A DNA stretch of 64,000 bases from Tyto alba (Eukaryota > Chordata > Aves > Strigiformes > Tytonidae), in contig NW_024881327.1 in the NCBI RefSeq assembly GCF_018691265.1, forward strand, positions 27,414,464 through 27,478,463, in the 5' to 3' direction. Positions 35,430-47,900 of this stretch are shown in pieces (within the stretch, counting starts at the first letter, position 1; each line of letters opens with the position of its first letter). Below the pieces are notes generated by a model that was given only the letters and a program-made list of their open reading frames with translations, ran no database searches and had not been told where the DNA came from. Both the position numbers and the translations under genes were made by a program.

Positions 35430-35952
35430 TTAGCATTCCAACTTTGTAAAATACACTAAAGTATCTTCTTCACACAAAACAGAATTCAGATCTGCTTTGT
35501 GTCCCAGAGAAACAGCACTGCTGACCTCTTCAGAAGCACACGCACGGACTTTGGCACCTGAGTTTTTACCATCCAGTGTGTCTGAATTAGTTTCCTTTGA
35601 TGAATTCAGAAATACGGGCTTTTCAGAGTTCAAGCCATTTGTAGTCCCAGACTCATCTTGAATGTCTGGTAAGAAGGAGGTGTCTTCTACTAACCCGTCT
35701 CTTAAACAGGCCTGAAAAGGTGTTTTAGATGTTGGCAAAACACTGGTAATGCTTTCTTCCTCCGATACAGCACCTGTGGCTGGGATGGAAGACCCAGAAG
35801 TAGCCTGGAACTCCACTCTGCAGTTTACAATGCAGTCATCTTTCCACCTCTTAATTGCTTCCCTCTGCTCCTCATGGGTCAGTCTGTCAAGGTGCTTGGC
35901 TCTCACCACTGGAGACATAAACAATGTTCCTTGGAGAACTCTCAGCAAATAT
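35430..35952 (-). CDS. ATP10D: ATP10D last exon: end of TM10 and C-terminal tail
   Basis: 523 nt with the stop TAA at 35430-35432. It starts [20 protein letters not shown] then [16 protein letters not shown], matching the conserved post-TM10 segment of human ATP10D. After KRW the roughly 135-residue tail is Ser/Thr/Glu/Asp-rich and ends [10 protein letters not shown]. It shows no match to the human tail that I remember, which is shorter (about 80 residues). The frame is clean. Confidence 0.93.
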
Positions 35953-38900
35953 CTACAAAATAAATAAAATTTCAAATAAGCTGTTTAGAAGCAGACTCAA
36001 AATTGTTTCCAGCAACAGTAAAGCAAACCAAGCATCCTTCAAATAACCACGAGGCAGCAGCAGCCTCTGAAACAATTTTTGCAGGTGCCGTTCTGTGAAC
36101 ATAAGCCAGCAACTGCACCAGAACATGTTTCAAAACTGGCATTTTCAAAGACAGACACTGATCTCAGGTGCTTCCATTTTTCTGTCCTGAACACAGTTCT
36201 CTTACAGATGAGTTACTGCAGCAATGCGCACCTGAAGGGCTGGGGTCCCAACTACACTGAAAGTGGAGCTTTCTACACATAGTGTCAGGCCCCGGAAAAA
36301 AGGCATCAAAATCAGTGCGCAGTTTAGAGTTTCCCTTGCACTTCAGTGCCAGATATAAGGAGTTAAGAGCCAGTGTGGAAGAAATCAGGCCTAGAAAAAT
36401 TCATGCTTCCAGTTGAGAAGCTGTTTATCATTGCTGTTTTGCACTGATATAGCCCTGGAGAGGTGGGAAGAGTAAGCAGAGCGCTGTTCTAAAAATCTTA
36501 ACTTTTGCAGGAGTCAGAGCACTCACAGAAGCAAGAATGAACATGAAAGCAAAGGCCAAAAAACCCAAAACAACATATGCAATAAGAGGAATATGGAGTA
36601 CAAGTGATGTTCCCGAATTAAACTCTGGGAATCATTCATATTACAACTGACTTAACTGGCAACTTAGGTTGGCCAAAGGTTTTTATCATAGCTTTTTGTA
36701 GTGAATTTTCAGTCAACAGGTCATCCAACATGTGTCCCTCTGTAGAACTGCTCCTTAAAAACTCCAGTTTTTAGCCCCAGTCTCATCCCCTCAAGCTAGA
36801 ATGTGTAGAGCACCTGTAGAGCACCCTTTAGCTTCACAGTCCCCTGCTGAGCAGTGGCTTTTCAGCACCTTACAAAGGATTCCATCAGAACTAAGCAAGG
36901 GAAAAAAGGTATGTGTGACAGCAACAGTTCCATAACAGGCTTTTCTACTTCAAGTCACTGAAGTAGAAAAGCTTGAATTGGCCACAGCAGCTGTAAATCT
37001 CCTTAGGTATTGGCACAGGGAGAGTGCAAATGACTCCATGAATTTCACTGGTAAGTCTAAATACTCTGCATTTCATTCACCATGAAAAACTGCCTTCTTC
37101 AAAGTGGAACACCTGTACACTGGAAGCAGTCACCAAGCTGGAAGCTTTCTCCTACCTCGGTTCTCTACAGCCCTATCAAAAGGTCCTAGAACAGCATTTA
37201 TCTATTTATTGTGTGAGGGAGATTTACTGTGTGTGCAAGAAAAGACTCTACTATCACCACCTGAAGCCAAGCTGAGAGCAGGGATGGAGAGGGAAGAGCA
37301 TACATGTTTCTTCCACCTCACGGTGTGTCCTTCTGCTGAAGTGTGAACCAGAGCTACCAGACGTGATCTCCAGTGGGTGTGGCAAAACCCTGGCTGATAT
37401 GATTAGGACACAGATGAGGACGTGTTCAGTGGGGCCTCTTCAGGGACCTGCTTGGCATAGTAACATTGGATAAAGCCCTGGAGGGAAGAGGGGCCTGAGA
37501 AAGCTGGTTAATATTCAAGGATCACCTCCTGCAAGCTGAGGAGCAATACATCCCAACAAAGAGGAAGTCAGGCAAAAACTCCGTGAGGTCTGCATGGATG
37601 AACAAGGACAAACTCAAACACAAAAAAGGAAACCTCCAGAGGGTGGAAGCAAGGACAGACAGCCTGGGAGGAATACAGAGAGACTGCCCGAGTAACTAGG
37701 GATCAAGTTAGGAAGACCAAAGCCCTGATAGAATTAAATCTGGCCAGGGATGTCAAGGGCAACGAGAAAAGCTTCTATAGGTACATCAGTGATAAAAGGA
37801 AGACTAGGGAGAATGTGGGCCTCTCTGGAAGGAAATGGGAGATCTGGTTAGCTGGGATATGGAGAAGGCTGAGGTACTCAACTTTTTTGCCTCAGTCTTC
37901 ACCAGCAAGTGCTCCAGTCACACAGCCCAAGACACAGAAGGCAAAGAAGGGGACCGGGAGAATGAAGAACTGCCCACTGTAGGAGAAGATCAGGTTTGAG
38001 ACCATCTAAGGAACATGAAGGTGCACCAGTCCATGGGACCCGACGAGGTGCATCCACGGGTCCTGAGGAAACTGGTGGATAAAGTGGCTAAGCCCCTATC
38101 CATCATATTTGAGAAGTCGTGGCAGCACAGTGAAGCTCCTGCTGACTGGAAAAGGGGAAACAGAACCTCCATTTTAAAAAAGGGAAATAAAGAGGACCCT
38201 GTAAACTGCATACCACTCAGTCTCACCTCTTTGCCTGGCAAGAGCATGGAGTGGATCCTCTTGGAGACTATGCTAGGGCACATGGAAAATAAGGAGGTGA
38301 CTGGTGACAGCCAACATGGCTTCACTAAGGGCAAAACACGTCTGACAAATTTGGTGGCCTTCTATGACGGGGTTACAGCTTTGGAAGGGACAAGGGAAGA
38401 GTAACCGATGTCATTTACCTGGACTTGTGCAAAGTTTCTGACACTGTCCCGCATGACATTCTTGTCTCTGAATTGGAGAGATGGGGATTTGACAGACAAA
38501 CCACTTGATGGATAAGGAATTGGTTGGTCAATGGCCCGATGTCCAAGTGGAGAGCAGTGACCAGAGGCATTCCTTAGGGGCTGGTATTGGGACCAGTGCT
38601 GTTTAACACCTTTGTTGGTGACATGGACAGTGGGATCGAGTGCACCCTCAGCAAGTTTGCTGATGACACTAAGCTGTGTGGTGCGGTCGGCATGCCGGAG
38701 GGCAGGGATGCCATCCAGAGGGACCTGGACAGGCTGGAGAGGTGGGGCCTGTGCAAACCTCATGAAGTTCAACACGGGCAAGTGCAAGGTCCTGCACATG
38801 GGTCAGGGCAATCCCAAGCACAAATACAGGATGGACAGAGAATGGATTGAGAGCAGCCCTGAGAAGGACTTGGGGATATGAGTGGATGGAAAACTGACTA

Positions 38901-41900
38901 TGAGCCAGCAATGTGCGCTCGCAGCCCAGAAAGCCAACCGTGTCCTGGGCTGCATCAAGAGAATTGTGGCCAGCAGGTCAAGGAAGGTGATTCTTCTCCC
39001 CCTCTACTCTGTTCTTGTGAGACCCCACCTGCAGTGCTGTGTTCAGCTCTGGGGCCTGCAACGTAAGAAGGACATGGACTTGCTCAAGAAGGTCCAGAGG
39101 AGGCCACAAGGATGATTGGAGACTGAAGCATCTCCTTTATGACAGGCTGAGGGAGTTGAGGTTGTTCAGCCTGCAGAAGAGAAGGTTCTGGGGAGACCCT
39201 GTAGCGGCCTTCCAGTACTTAAAGGGGGCTACAGGAAAGGTGGGGAGGGACTCTTCATCAGGGGGTGCAGGGATAGGACAAGGGTTAACAGTTAAACTTC
39301 AAGAAGGAAGATTTAGATTAGATATAAGGAAGAAATTCTTCAGTGTGAGACAGTGGCACAGGTTGCCCAGAGCAGCTGTGGCTGCTCCCTCCCTGGCAGG
39401 GCTCAAGGCCAGGCTGGACGGGGCTGGGAGCACCCTGGTCTGGTGGAAGGTGTCCCTGCCCATGGCAGGGGGTTGGACCTGGATGAGCTTTAAGGTGCCT
39501 TCCAACCCAAACCATTCTGTGATTCTATGACTCAAATACTTGGTGACACCTATAGCCACAGCTCTGCCAGCTTTCCTGCTGGTAACATTGACAATGTGTG
39601 CAGCTTGTACTGCAGCCCTTGATCCAGAAAGTGCGCTCAGACTGTGCCTAATGATATAAAATGACATCAGGTGATGAGGAAAGGGCAGTTACTATCCCTA
39701 ACACTTCTCTCAGTATCTGTCTGTGCGATTCGGTTTCAAGTCCCACTCTTTCTGAAATGATGTGAGAGGGCAAGAAAGAGACATAACACAGAAGAATCAT
39801 TAAATTAGCACTGGAGGCACTTTGCTAACAAGCTGCAGACTTGAGTTCATGTTCAGCCAGTGAAAGGAAGTCAGCTGTGGCAACTGAATAGAGCTAGACC
39901 GAGAGTTTGATGAAGTCTCTCTCACTGGTTTTCACACTCTTTATGTTTTTCTCTGTTGGCTTGCTCAGGTGTCTCCCTGCTCAGTGTGCTCATGTCTGGG
40001 ACCTCGACCCAGTGCTCCTGCCTCTCCAGGGTGAATGAGTTTTTGAACTTGGAATGATGACTTCTTCAGTGGGGCAAAATGCTTAATTATTAGGCACAAT
40101 AAAAACACAACTCAGGACCCTTTGTAAATCTAGTCAGAGTGTTTCCACGCCACAAAGAAGCCTGTACATGCATTCTTAATTCTAAATATTCTTATATATA
40201 TTCATGACATAAATTTCAAACAGAAAATGATTTCACAAATAAACACAAACCACAGTACTTCTATGCACAGTATATGTTCAACTTTGATCACTAATTTAAC
40301 TGATTTGTATATAAATTGTAAACTCTGTGGTTACAGAGATTACTGTTTTTTCCCTCCAAATACAATATTTAATATAATATAAATAACTTAAAGTAATATA
40401 AATCACAAAATAAATTTTTTATTTACTGAAATTTACTTTGAGAACATGTCACTAAAGAGCGGCCCTCACATGGCTTGGTCTGGTAGAGTTATGAAATTTT
40501 AGAGTTATGAAACGTACCTGGGTAGCAGAGCAACACAAGTAGTCAGGAGGCAAACTAAATAAAATACTGGGTCTGACATGTGCTTTTCCATGATCCAATA
40601 AGGATTTGATGGCGGGTTATGGGTTTTGCAGGTTGCCCCAAAAGCCAGAGAGAAGACAAAGTAAAACAGGATGCTGCCAACTATAACTACTGTATGTATC
40701 CAAGTCTGCAAATCAGAAAAGGAAAGAAATCAGATTGAAGCTGTAAACAGAAAGACCTGTAACACCTGTACGCGTGCACACATGCATGCATGAACACGCA
40801 CAAACTCTTCCTCCAAGGACGGCTGCTTAATGTAACAGTGGACAGATCTGTTCAGATAATATTCCTAATTTTATGCAAAACATTCCAGGAAGAATGGAGC
40901 CTTCTTCCTGCAGTTCATAGGTAACCCAGCCATTTAATCTGGTTTTATTCTACTAAATGCATAGCTCTTTATTCCTTTGCGAAAGACATTTTTTGTTCCA
41001 TTTGCCTTAGATGACCACCTCATCCACCAGCAGCAGAGAAACCCTTCTCAAGCAAATGGAGGCAAGATCTTCACATGACACCACCCTTATATATCTTGCC
41101 TGAGACACTGATGTTCTATGTTGGAGTTTTCTATAATTCTATACCTAAACAGCTATGATAGCAACTATGGAAACAACACTGTAACTGGTCTGACAGATTG
41201 CTAACATTCAAAAATGCCAAATAAAATACATTTAAGTAATGTATTCCTATTCAGAGTGTGGATACACTCATACTATCACCCATATATTCTCAATAAAGAC
41301 ATTTATATCACTGTTGCCATGCTCCCCAAAGAACAATGAAAAGACTGAATCACAGCTTGAAACTTCATCCATTATAAAACAATCTTCAAAATATTTTTTA
41401 AAAAAACAGAGAACAAATAGAAACCATTAATTTGTGTGCTTCTACTACGAGTATTATTGTATTTTCTTTAAAATTATGCAAAACAGCCAAGTATTGCCCT
41501 TGTAAGGGCTGTAAATTTTTCCAAGCTAATGTAGATGCTTTATCTTGCGCAGACTGAATTAAAAACTGGAATAGCATTTCTGTAGCATATTGGTTCTCTA
41601 GTTTGGCACCATAACATACCTCTGCATTGTTTATCCTGGCCACAGAGCAGATCACCAGTTCCAAGCATTCAAAATCAACAGTTCACATTGTTGCCTTTGA
41701 GATGCAGCTTTGGGAACTAATGAAGGCTCGGTAGATCACTGGTTGGTTTTACCATTTGCAAAACTAAACTGACATCCCCAAAACCACTGTACCCTAACAA
41801 GGCAGGATCCTTTCACTATTTACAAATAGTTCTGAGGCCAAATTTTGTTAATTTTAGTCATGCGAGTAATTCCATTGGCTCCAATGGCAGGTGCCTTAGG

Positions 41901-44900
41901 AGAGCTCACATGGTTACAATAACAAAACAGTTTGGTTTCAGCCCTTTTATACCTATACTGGTTTGTATATGAAGTTCTGTCTTCCATTTAATTTTAACAT
42001 ACTCTGTTAGGAATATACTCTCTTGAAAACAAATTACTCACCACAGACTTGCACTCAATGAGAAGGTGCAACAGTATTATGAAGAGCGCTGCTGTGTTTA
42101 TAGGGTTTCCAAAAGAAAAAATGTCTATGTCTGAGCCATAGTAAGTCTGTAAAGGAAGACAGCGGTCAACATAATATATTCTTTACGTATAGTTCTAATA
42201 CACAAAGTGACATGAATAGTTTCAGTACCATATATATTTGCATGCACACATTTCAGCTCAGTTCCAATGCGGATCCTGTTAGTACACATTTATATATGAG
42301 GAAGTAAAACCAAATTAATTTTATTCTCCAATTTGCCTGGGTTTTCAGTATGTCAAAATGTATAAATGTATTTTATATCCAGCACTTACAAAGTAAGGAA
42401 CAAAAAAGCAAACGAGACTTTGGTAAAAAGCATCCAGCAAGGTTATCCAGAAAGTTGAAGGCAGGTAAGCCTGTAAGAAAAAAAGATAACGGCATTGAAA
42501 CCAACTGAACAAACTGCTGCATCCTTAATTAGCATTAATTTGGATTTGGGGGAAGGATTACCTTCAGAAGTAATTCCAGTTAGTTTCCCAATGAAGAGGC
42601 ATCTTCGTGTTATATAACAAGAATAAAGAGCTCCCTCCACACATGCAGCTAATAGTGTTTAAATCAGCAGCCAGATCTGGGAACTGTGATCTTGCAGGTG
42701 CTTCTGCCAGAACAGACCTACCAGAGCCTTACCTAAGTGAGTACTAAGGAAGGGAGAGGGCTAGGGGACAGTGAATTACCCTCTGAATGCCAAGTCCCAC
42801 TTTCTTTTATCTCCACCCCGTTCTTTTTGGTACATGTGCTTCTGCCTCTTAATTTGCACTGGTTGACTCCTCTGTGAGCTAACTTAACTCACTAGAATGT
42901 GAGAAATTCACTTTTCTGCTGGAATAACATATTGCTGTTTTAGTGAGTTAAATCAGCTCCTGGAAGCATCTGATGAGACAACTGAGCTGGCACAAGAAAG
43001 GTAGTTTAGCTATGTGGTGAAAACAGGGAACAGGAAGAAAAGAAGGGAGAAGGAATGAGCCTTCCTCACTTAGTGGCAGCAAACTGCTGTGACAGCTCAA
43101 CTGCTTATGAAACCACAGTTGCATGTGCCCTGGCTCATGCCACATTCCTTCAGGGACTAAACTGAGACACAGAGGTGAGCAGTCGAGTCACCCGGGACTT
43201 CCTCTGCGATTAGTGGAGAGAAGTGGGTTTCTTCAAAAAGCCACTCAGCCCGTTCAAGAACTGAACTGCTCTCTGGAGGTGGTGTGAGAAACCTATCTTC
43301 TTATTTGCCTGTCAGGGAAATGCCAATGCTTTTCATTGCTCAAGATGAATCCAAGTTACTGTCCATTTTTATAGCTTGCACAGAGCTGTGCACTTGTGAT
43401 GGCATGGTACAGTATTGTGATTCTACATCTTTTAAAGCATTTGTCTTTCTTCTATACTGCACTTAATTGAAAGCAATTGTTTCACTGTGCCTCCATGCAA
43501 GAAAGGAAATGATATACTACTAAACAACTCTAACCACAGAGCAAGGCGATGCCGTGCTGGACAAAAGAGAAAAACTCTGATAAAAGGGAAAAAAAAAAAA
43601 CGGGAAAGAGAAAAACCATTGTGTAATGCAGCAATTCTGATTACGTTGCTTCAAAACCTTCATTTCAGCTCAAATCACCGTACATATCCTGAAGATGAAA
43701 ACAAAAGGCCAAATAACCTTGTAACCTTTACTTGGTCAAAACTCTCTGTGATTCACAAAGCGCAGACCTACTCCAGCCAGTCTACGAAGGCTCAGGTTAG
43801 TACCAAAAGAGTAGTTAGTTTTGCAAAGATATCATAAACCAAGCAACATAAAATATTTAAAGGTATATAAAAAGAAATGTAAAAGTCCACAAACAAACAA
43901 AACAAATTGTCCCTTCGCAGTATATCCTTCTTTCCCTTCTAAACTAGACCTAGATTTCTGCCAGGTTATAAAGATGACACAGCACAGCTAGTAAACATGT
44001 TGTAGCTCATTTTTTTAAAATAATATTTGTTAGAACAGAATAGAACAGAGCAGAATAGAATATTTCAGTTGGAAGGGACCTACCACCATCATCTAGTCCA
44101 ACTGTCTGACCACTTCAGGGCTGACCAAAAGTTAAAGACTATTACTAAAGGCATTGCTCAAATGCCTCAAACACTGACAGGCCTGGGGTGTTTACCACCT
44201 CTCTAGGAAGCCTGTTCCAGTGCCTGACCACCCTCTCTGTAAAGAAATGCTTCCTAATATCAAGTCTGTTATTGAAAGGCTATGATCATCAAGAAAATGG
44301 TGAGGTTTAGGTAACTCATATGCTCAATGTTTCTTCTCTCTGGGCTACTAGTATCTGTCACTGCCTTCAACTGTTATAATAAAATATTATTTTAATTAAG
44401 TGTTAAATTAAATAAACGATAAAGTTAAAATTATGCAAGAATTCATGCTGAGAAAAGCAGAAATGAGGAAAGAGCTTACTGATTTATGTGATTTTGATTT
44501 AGAAACTACCCACCACTCCCTGTGGTTTTCTGTGCTAAATGTCTGGACATAATTTATTTACAGAGCAGATATCATGTACAGTGTTTTCAGATGGGAGAAA
44601 AAGTGTCACCAGCACATTCCAGCACATACCCATACGGGGAGAAGAACCCTGAATGACAGAACCTTCCTTAAGGATTTGAAAGGAATCTGTGCTCTGGGTC
44701 TTATCTGCTCCTCATTAATTTGGCACCTTCTATGATGGTGAAAAAACAGTATCTAGTGCCCTTACCTTTAAAAGTAACCCATTTTAAGGAAGAATTACAG
44801 CTGAGGCAGTGAATGAAGTCAACATGCTGGTAATGATGTTTATCTAGTACACTGCTTCAACTTAAGTCCTTCATTTCTCTTATCATCCAAATGTCTGATA

Positions 44901-47900
44901 AGATTGGGTGTATGACTGAAAAAAGCCTACAAAAAACTTTTGAAAAAACAGCTTTTATTTGAGCACATACATTCGTGCACAGGCCTAGATGTTTTTCTAA
45001 GAGAGAAAGTGGTTTTAAACTTCAAGTTTGCCTGATGTGAACCATGCAGGAAGGAAAGACAGAAATGGCTCAAATGCTGACCATTTCATTTTGCTTCAGG
45101 CCAGGCATTCTTTAACCTACCACAGATTTCTGGCTCATCATGTACAGCTGTGGGAGCTGCATGAGTATCTCCGCAGGCACATCTTTGTCCAAGACACCAT
45201 AAATGATGGGTGGCACCGATGTAAAAAGGAGATTGAAAAGAATCAGGATCCAATAGTCAGTCATTGATGTGCCTGAAAACCCACAGAAGAACTGGTACCA
45301 GAACAGGAGGTTCACATAGGCCTGAAAAGTCAAAGATTACATGATAAAATTTTACCCATAAACAAGTGTTTTAAAAGCCAGGAGGAAAACAGGCAGATCT
45401 TAAGTCTGGTTACAGTAAGATGTAGAAAATTAAGTATAAATGCTGTGGAGCTCATGCCAATCCCACACTTTGAAATTATATTTGACTAGCACATAGCTTT
45501 ACATTTCAAAATTGGACACAACTTGTTTAAACACTCATGCTGACACCACATTAGTAATGCCTGTTACCCACCGTTTAATCAAATCAGACAATGGCTTTCA
45601 GTGGAAAATGCAATCCAAGGAATGAGAGCCTCTGGTCTTTGCAGACATTATTGGAAACTGTTTGACATATGCTTTTTGTGTCTTTTTGAATCCATTCACA
45701 ATAGAAACTAAAAAAGAATATAAAGACCCACTAAACCCTTTAGTTCTCTCAAATACGCAAAACTGTGACTTCCCTGGGATGGGACAGCTACATACCACAT
45801 TCTTGTAGAAGAAGTAAAGCACCATGTTGGTAAGTCTGGTATAACACCAGTGACCATGGACAAGCAGCAGCTTCCTGAGGTGTCTAAACTGAGAGATTGC
45901 AAAGTCACTCGCCATCACAGCCTGCAACGCACATGAAGGAAAGGAGACGTTATATCCAAACTGTTAAAGATAAGCTTCAGATACTGCCAAGTGAGCAACC
46001 TACCTACTGCTGGAAATTCTTTATGATTTTTTTATACATAGTGCTTATGGTCTTACCCTCACTCAGATCTAAGCCCCTCCATACAACATTCTACACTAAC
46101 ACACACAGCTCAGCCCAACACAACAGGCAGGAACATGGCTGTCTCTGTTATTAACACACAACTGCACAGAAATCAGATGCTTAGACTGCTTGCTTCCTGG
46201 CAAGACATGAGTAATAGGGAGTTTGGTGACAGGCAGCAAGCTCTGTTGTTTGGAGTTTGAATCCCTGCAGCATCCAGCTTCTGAGTGCTCCTGGAAGAGT
46301 GCTGAGGCCCGGGTGCAAGCTCAGGCTGCAAACTCTTGCCCATGCAAGGTAATGGACTATGGAGCCACTGGGCCTCCAGGGTAAATTCTGAACTGATTTA
46401 AAATGGAATCTGATGTCATTTGCAGCTGTCTTTGTATACACTACCTGCATGCCTTCTTGGCCTGATATTCCCACACCAGTGTCAGCCACCTGGATCATAC
46501 TGACATCATTGGCACCATCACCTGCAGAAAAAAAAAGAGGAAAAGTCAAAACTAACCTCTCTTATTTGGAAAGCAATCTGGAGGCAGTTTTGCTGGCTAT
46601 CCCATAACCATGGGTGGCCAGGGAAAGACAAATACACAAGAACACCAGAGTTCAGAGAAAAACATTTTTACGGCCAGAAGTGCAGCCTATGGAAAACCCT
46701 ACAGAAAGCAGGATTAGTAAGCAGAAGGCCTGGCTGAACCAAGCTATATTCTCCAACTGGATACTAGCTGTTCCTTTTGTCAGAATTTAGTTGGTATGCT
46801 GGAAGAGAAAATATGGGTGTTTTAAATCACAGCCAGTCATTTCCCATCTCCCTCCCTATTTTGAGGGGTTGTGATGGAGAATGACAAGACAAATCCCCTT
46901 TACTTGCTCCTTTGGACATGTTATGTAACACTGTGCATGACTGCTCTTACTGCTTTAGATTACCATGAGTAAGTTTATGGACTAAATTTGCTAGTTCAGA
47001 AGCCTAACATCATCTTTGGCACAGACAGCTACAATTCAAAGGACCGTCTTCCTTGTAAAGTAAATTTTGTGACAGACATTAACAAAAATACAGGAGAGAA
47101 GAAACTGGCTACTACTTCTTTTCAGAGAGAAGAAGATAACCCCAGGGCTCACCTACAGCTAATGTCATTGCCTTTAGCTTATTTCGCACCAGTCTGACCA
47201 GGACACTCTTCTGCAGTGGTGTGGCTTGGCAGCAGACCACAGCCCGACATTTTTCTGTCAGTTCCAAGAAAATATTCTGTAGGCTGTCATGAAGGACATG
47301 CTCTAAAGTGCTTCCATCAATAACCAGGCCTGCACTGAACCCTGGAGCTTGGGTGGAGGGACTTGCAGAGACATTCCCAAGATTCTGACTGGAGTTTTTT
47401 TTGGCAGAAGTATTCTTCTGGATGCCTTCTAAAATTTTGCTCATCACCAAGGCACAGGCATCCTAATTAAAGACAAGAGAAAGACAACTTATTAAATACT
47501 GTTTGCATCCTGGCTCCCTTTTCAATTTATAAAATATATATGAAGATATGGTCAAATGCTGCCCTTGTGTAACATTTCCCTTGAATCCAGAAAGGCTCAG
47601 ACATGAAGCTGAATACCTCTTTAAAATCACAGAGGATACAGTCGCAGTTGTTAATAAAAGGGCCTGTGATTTTACTTTGCTTAAGTAGATTGGCTTGGGT
47701 ATTGTACTAGGAGAAGAGGAAAAAACTGAAGCAAATCAGAAACTGTTCATAGACTATCAGAAAAAACAATCATTAAGGATTCTGTAATATAAATACAATT
47801 TTATAGAAGACTCTTGCTCTCTACATTTCCTCTGTCTGGTATGCAAAGCCAAAAGTGCATTTCAAGTCAGATTATAGGTGAGCTACAATGTATTACTTAC

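Larger units (their letters stand above)
35953..40517 (-). other. Last ATP10D intron
   Basis: 4.6 kb. It holds a perfect hairpin at 36939-36972 and a 2.2 kb CR1 copy at about 37350-39530. Nothing else was recognised. Confidence 0.8.
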
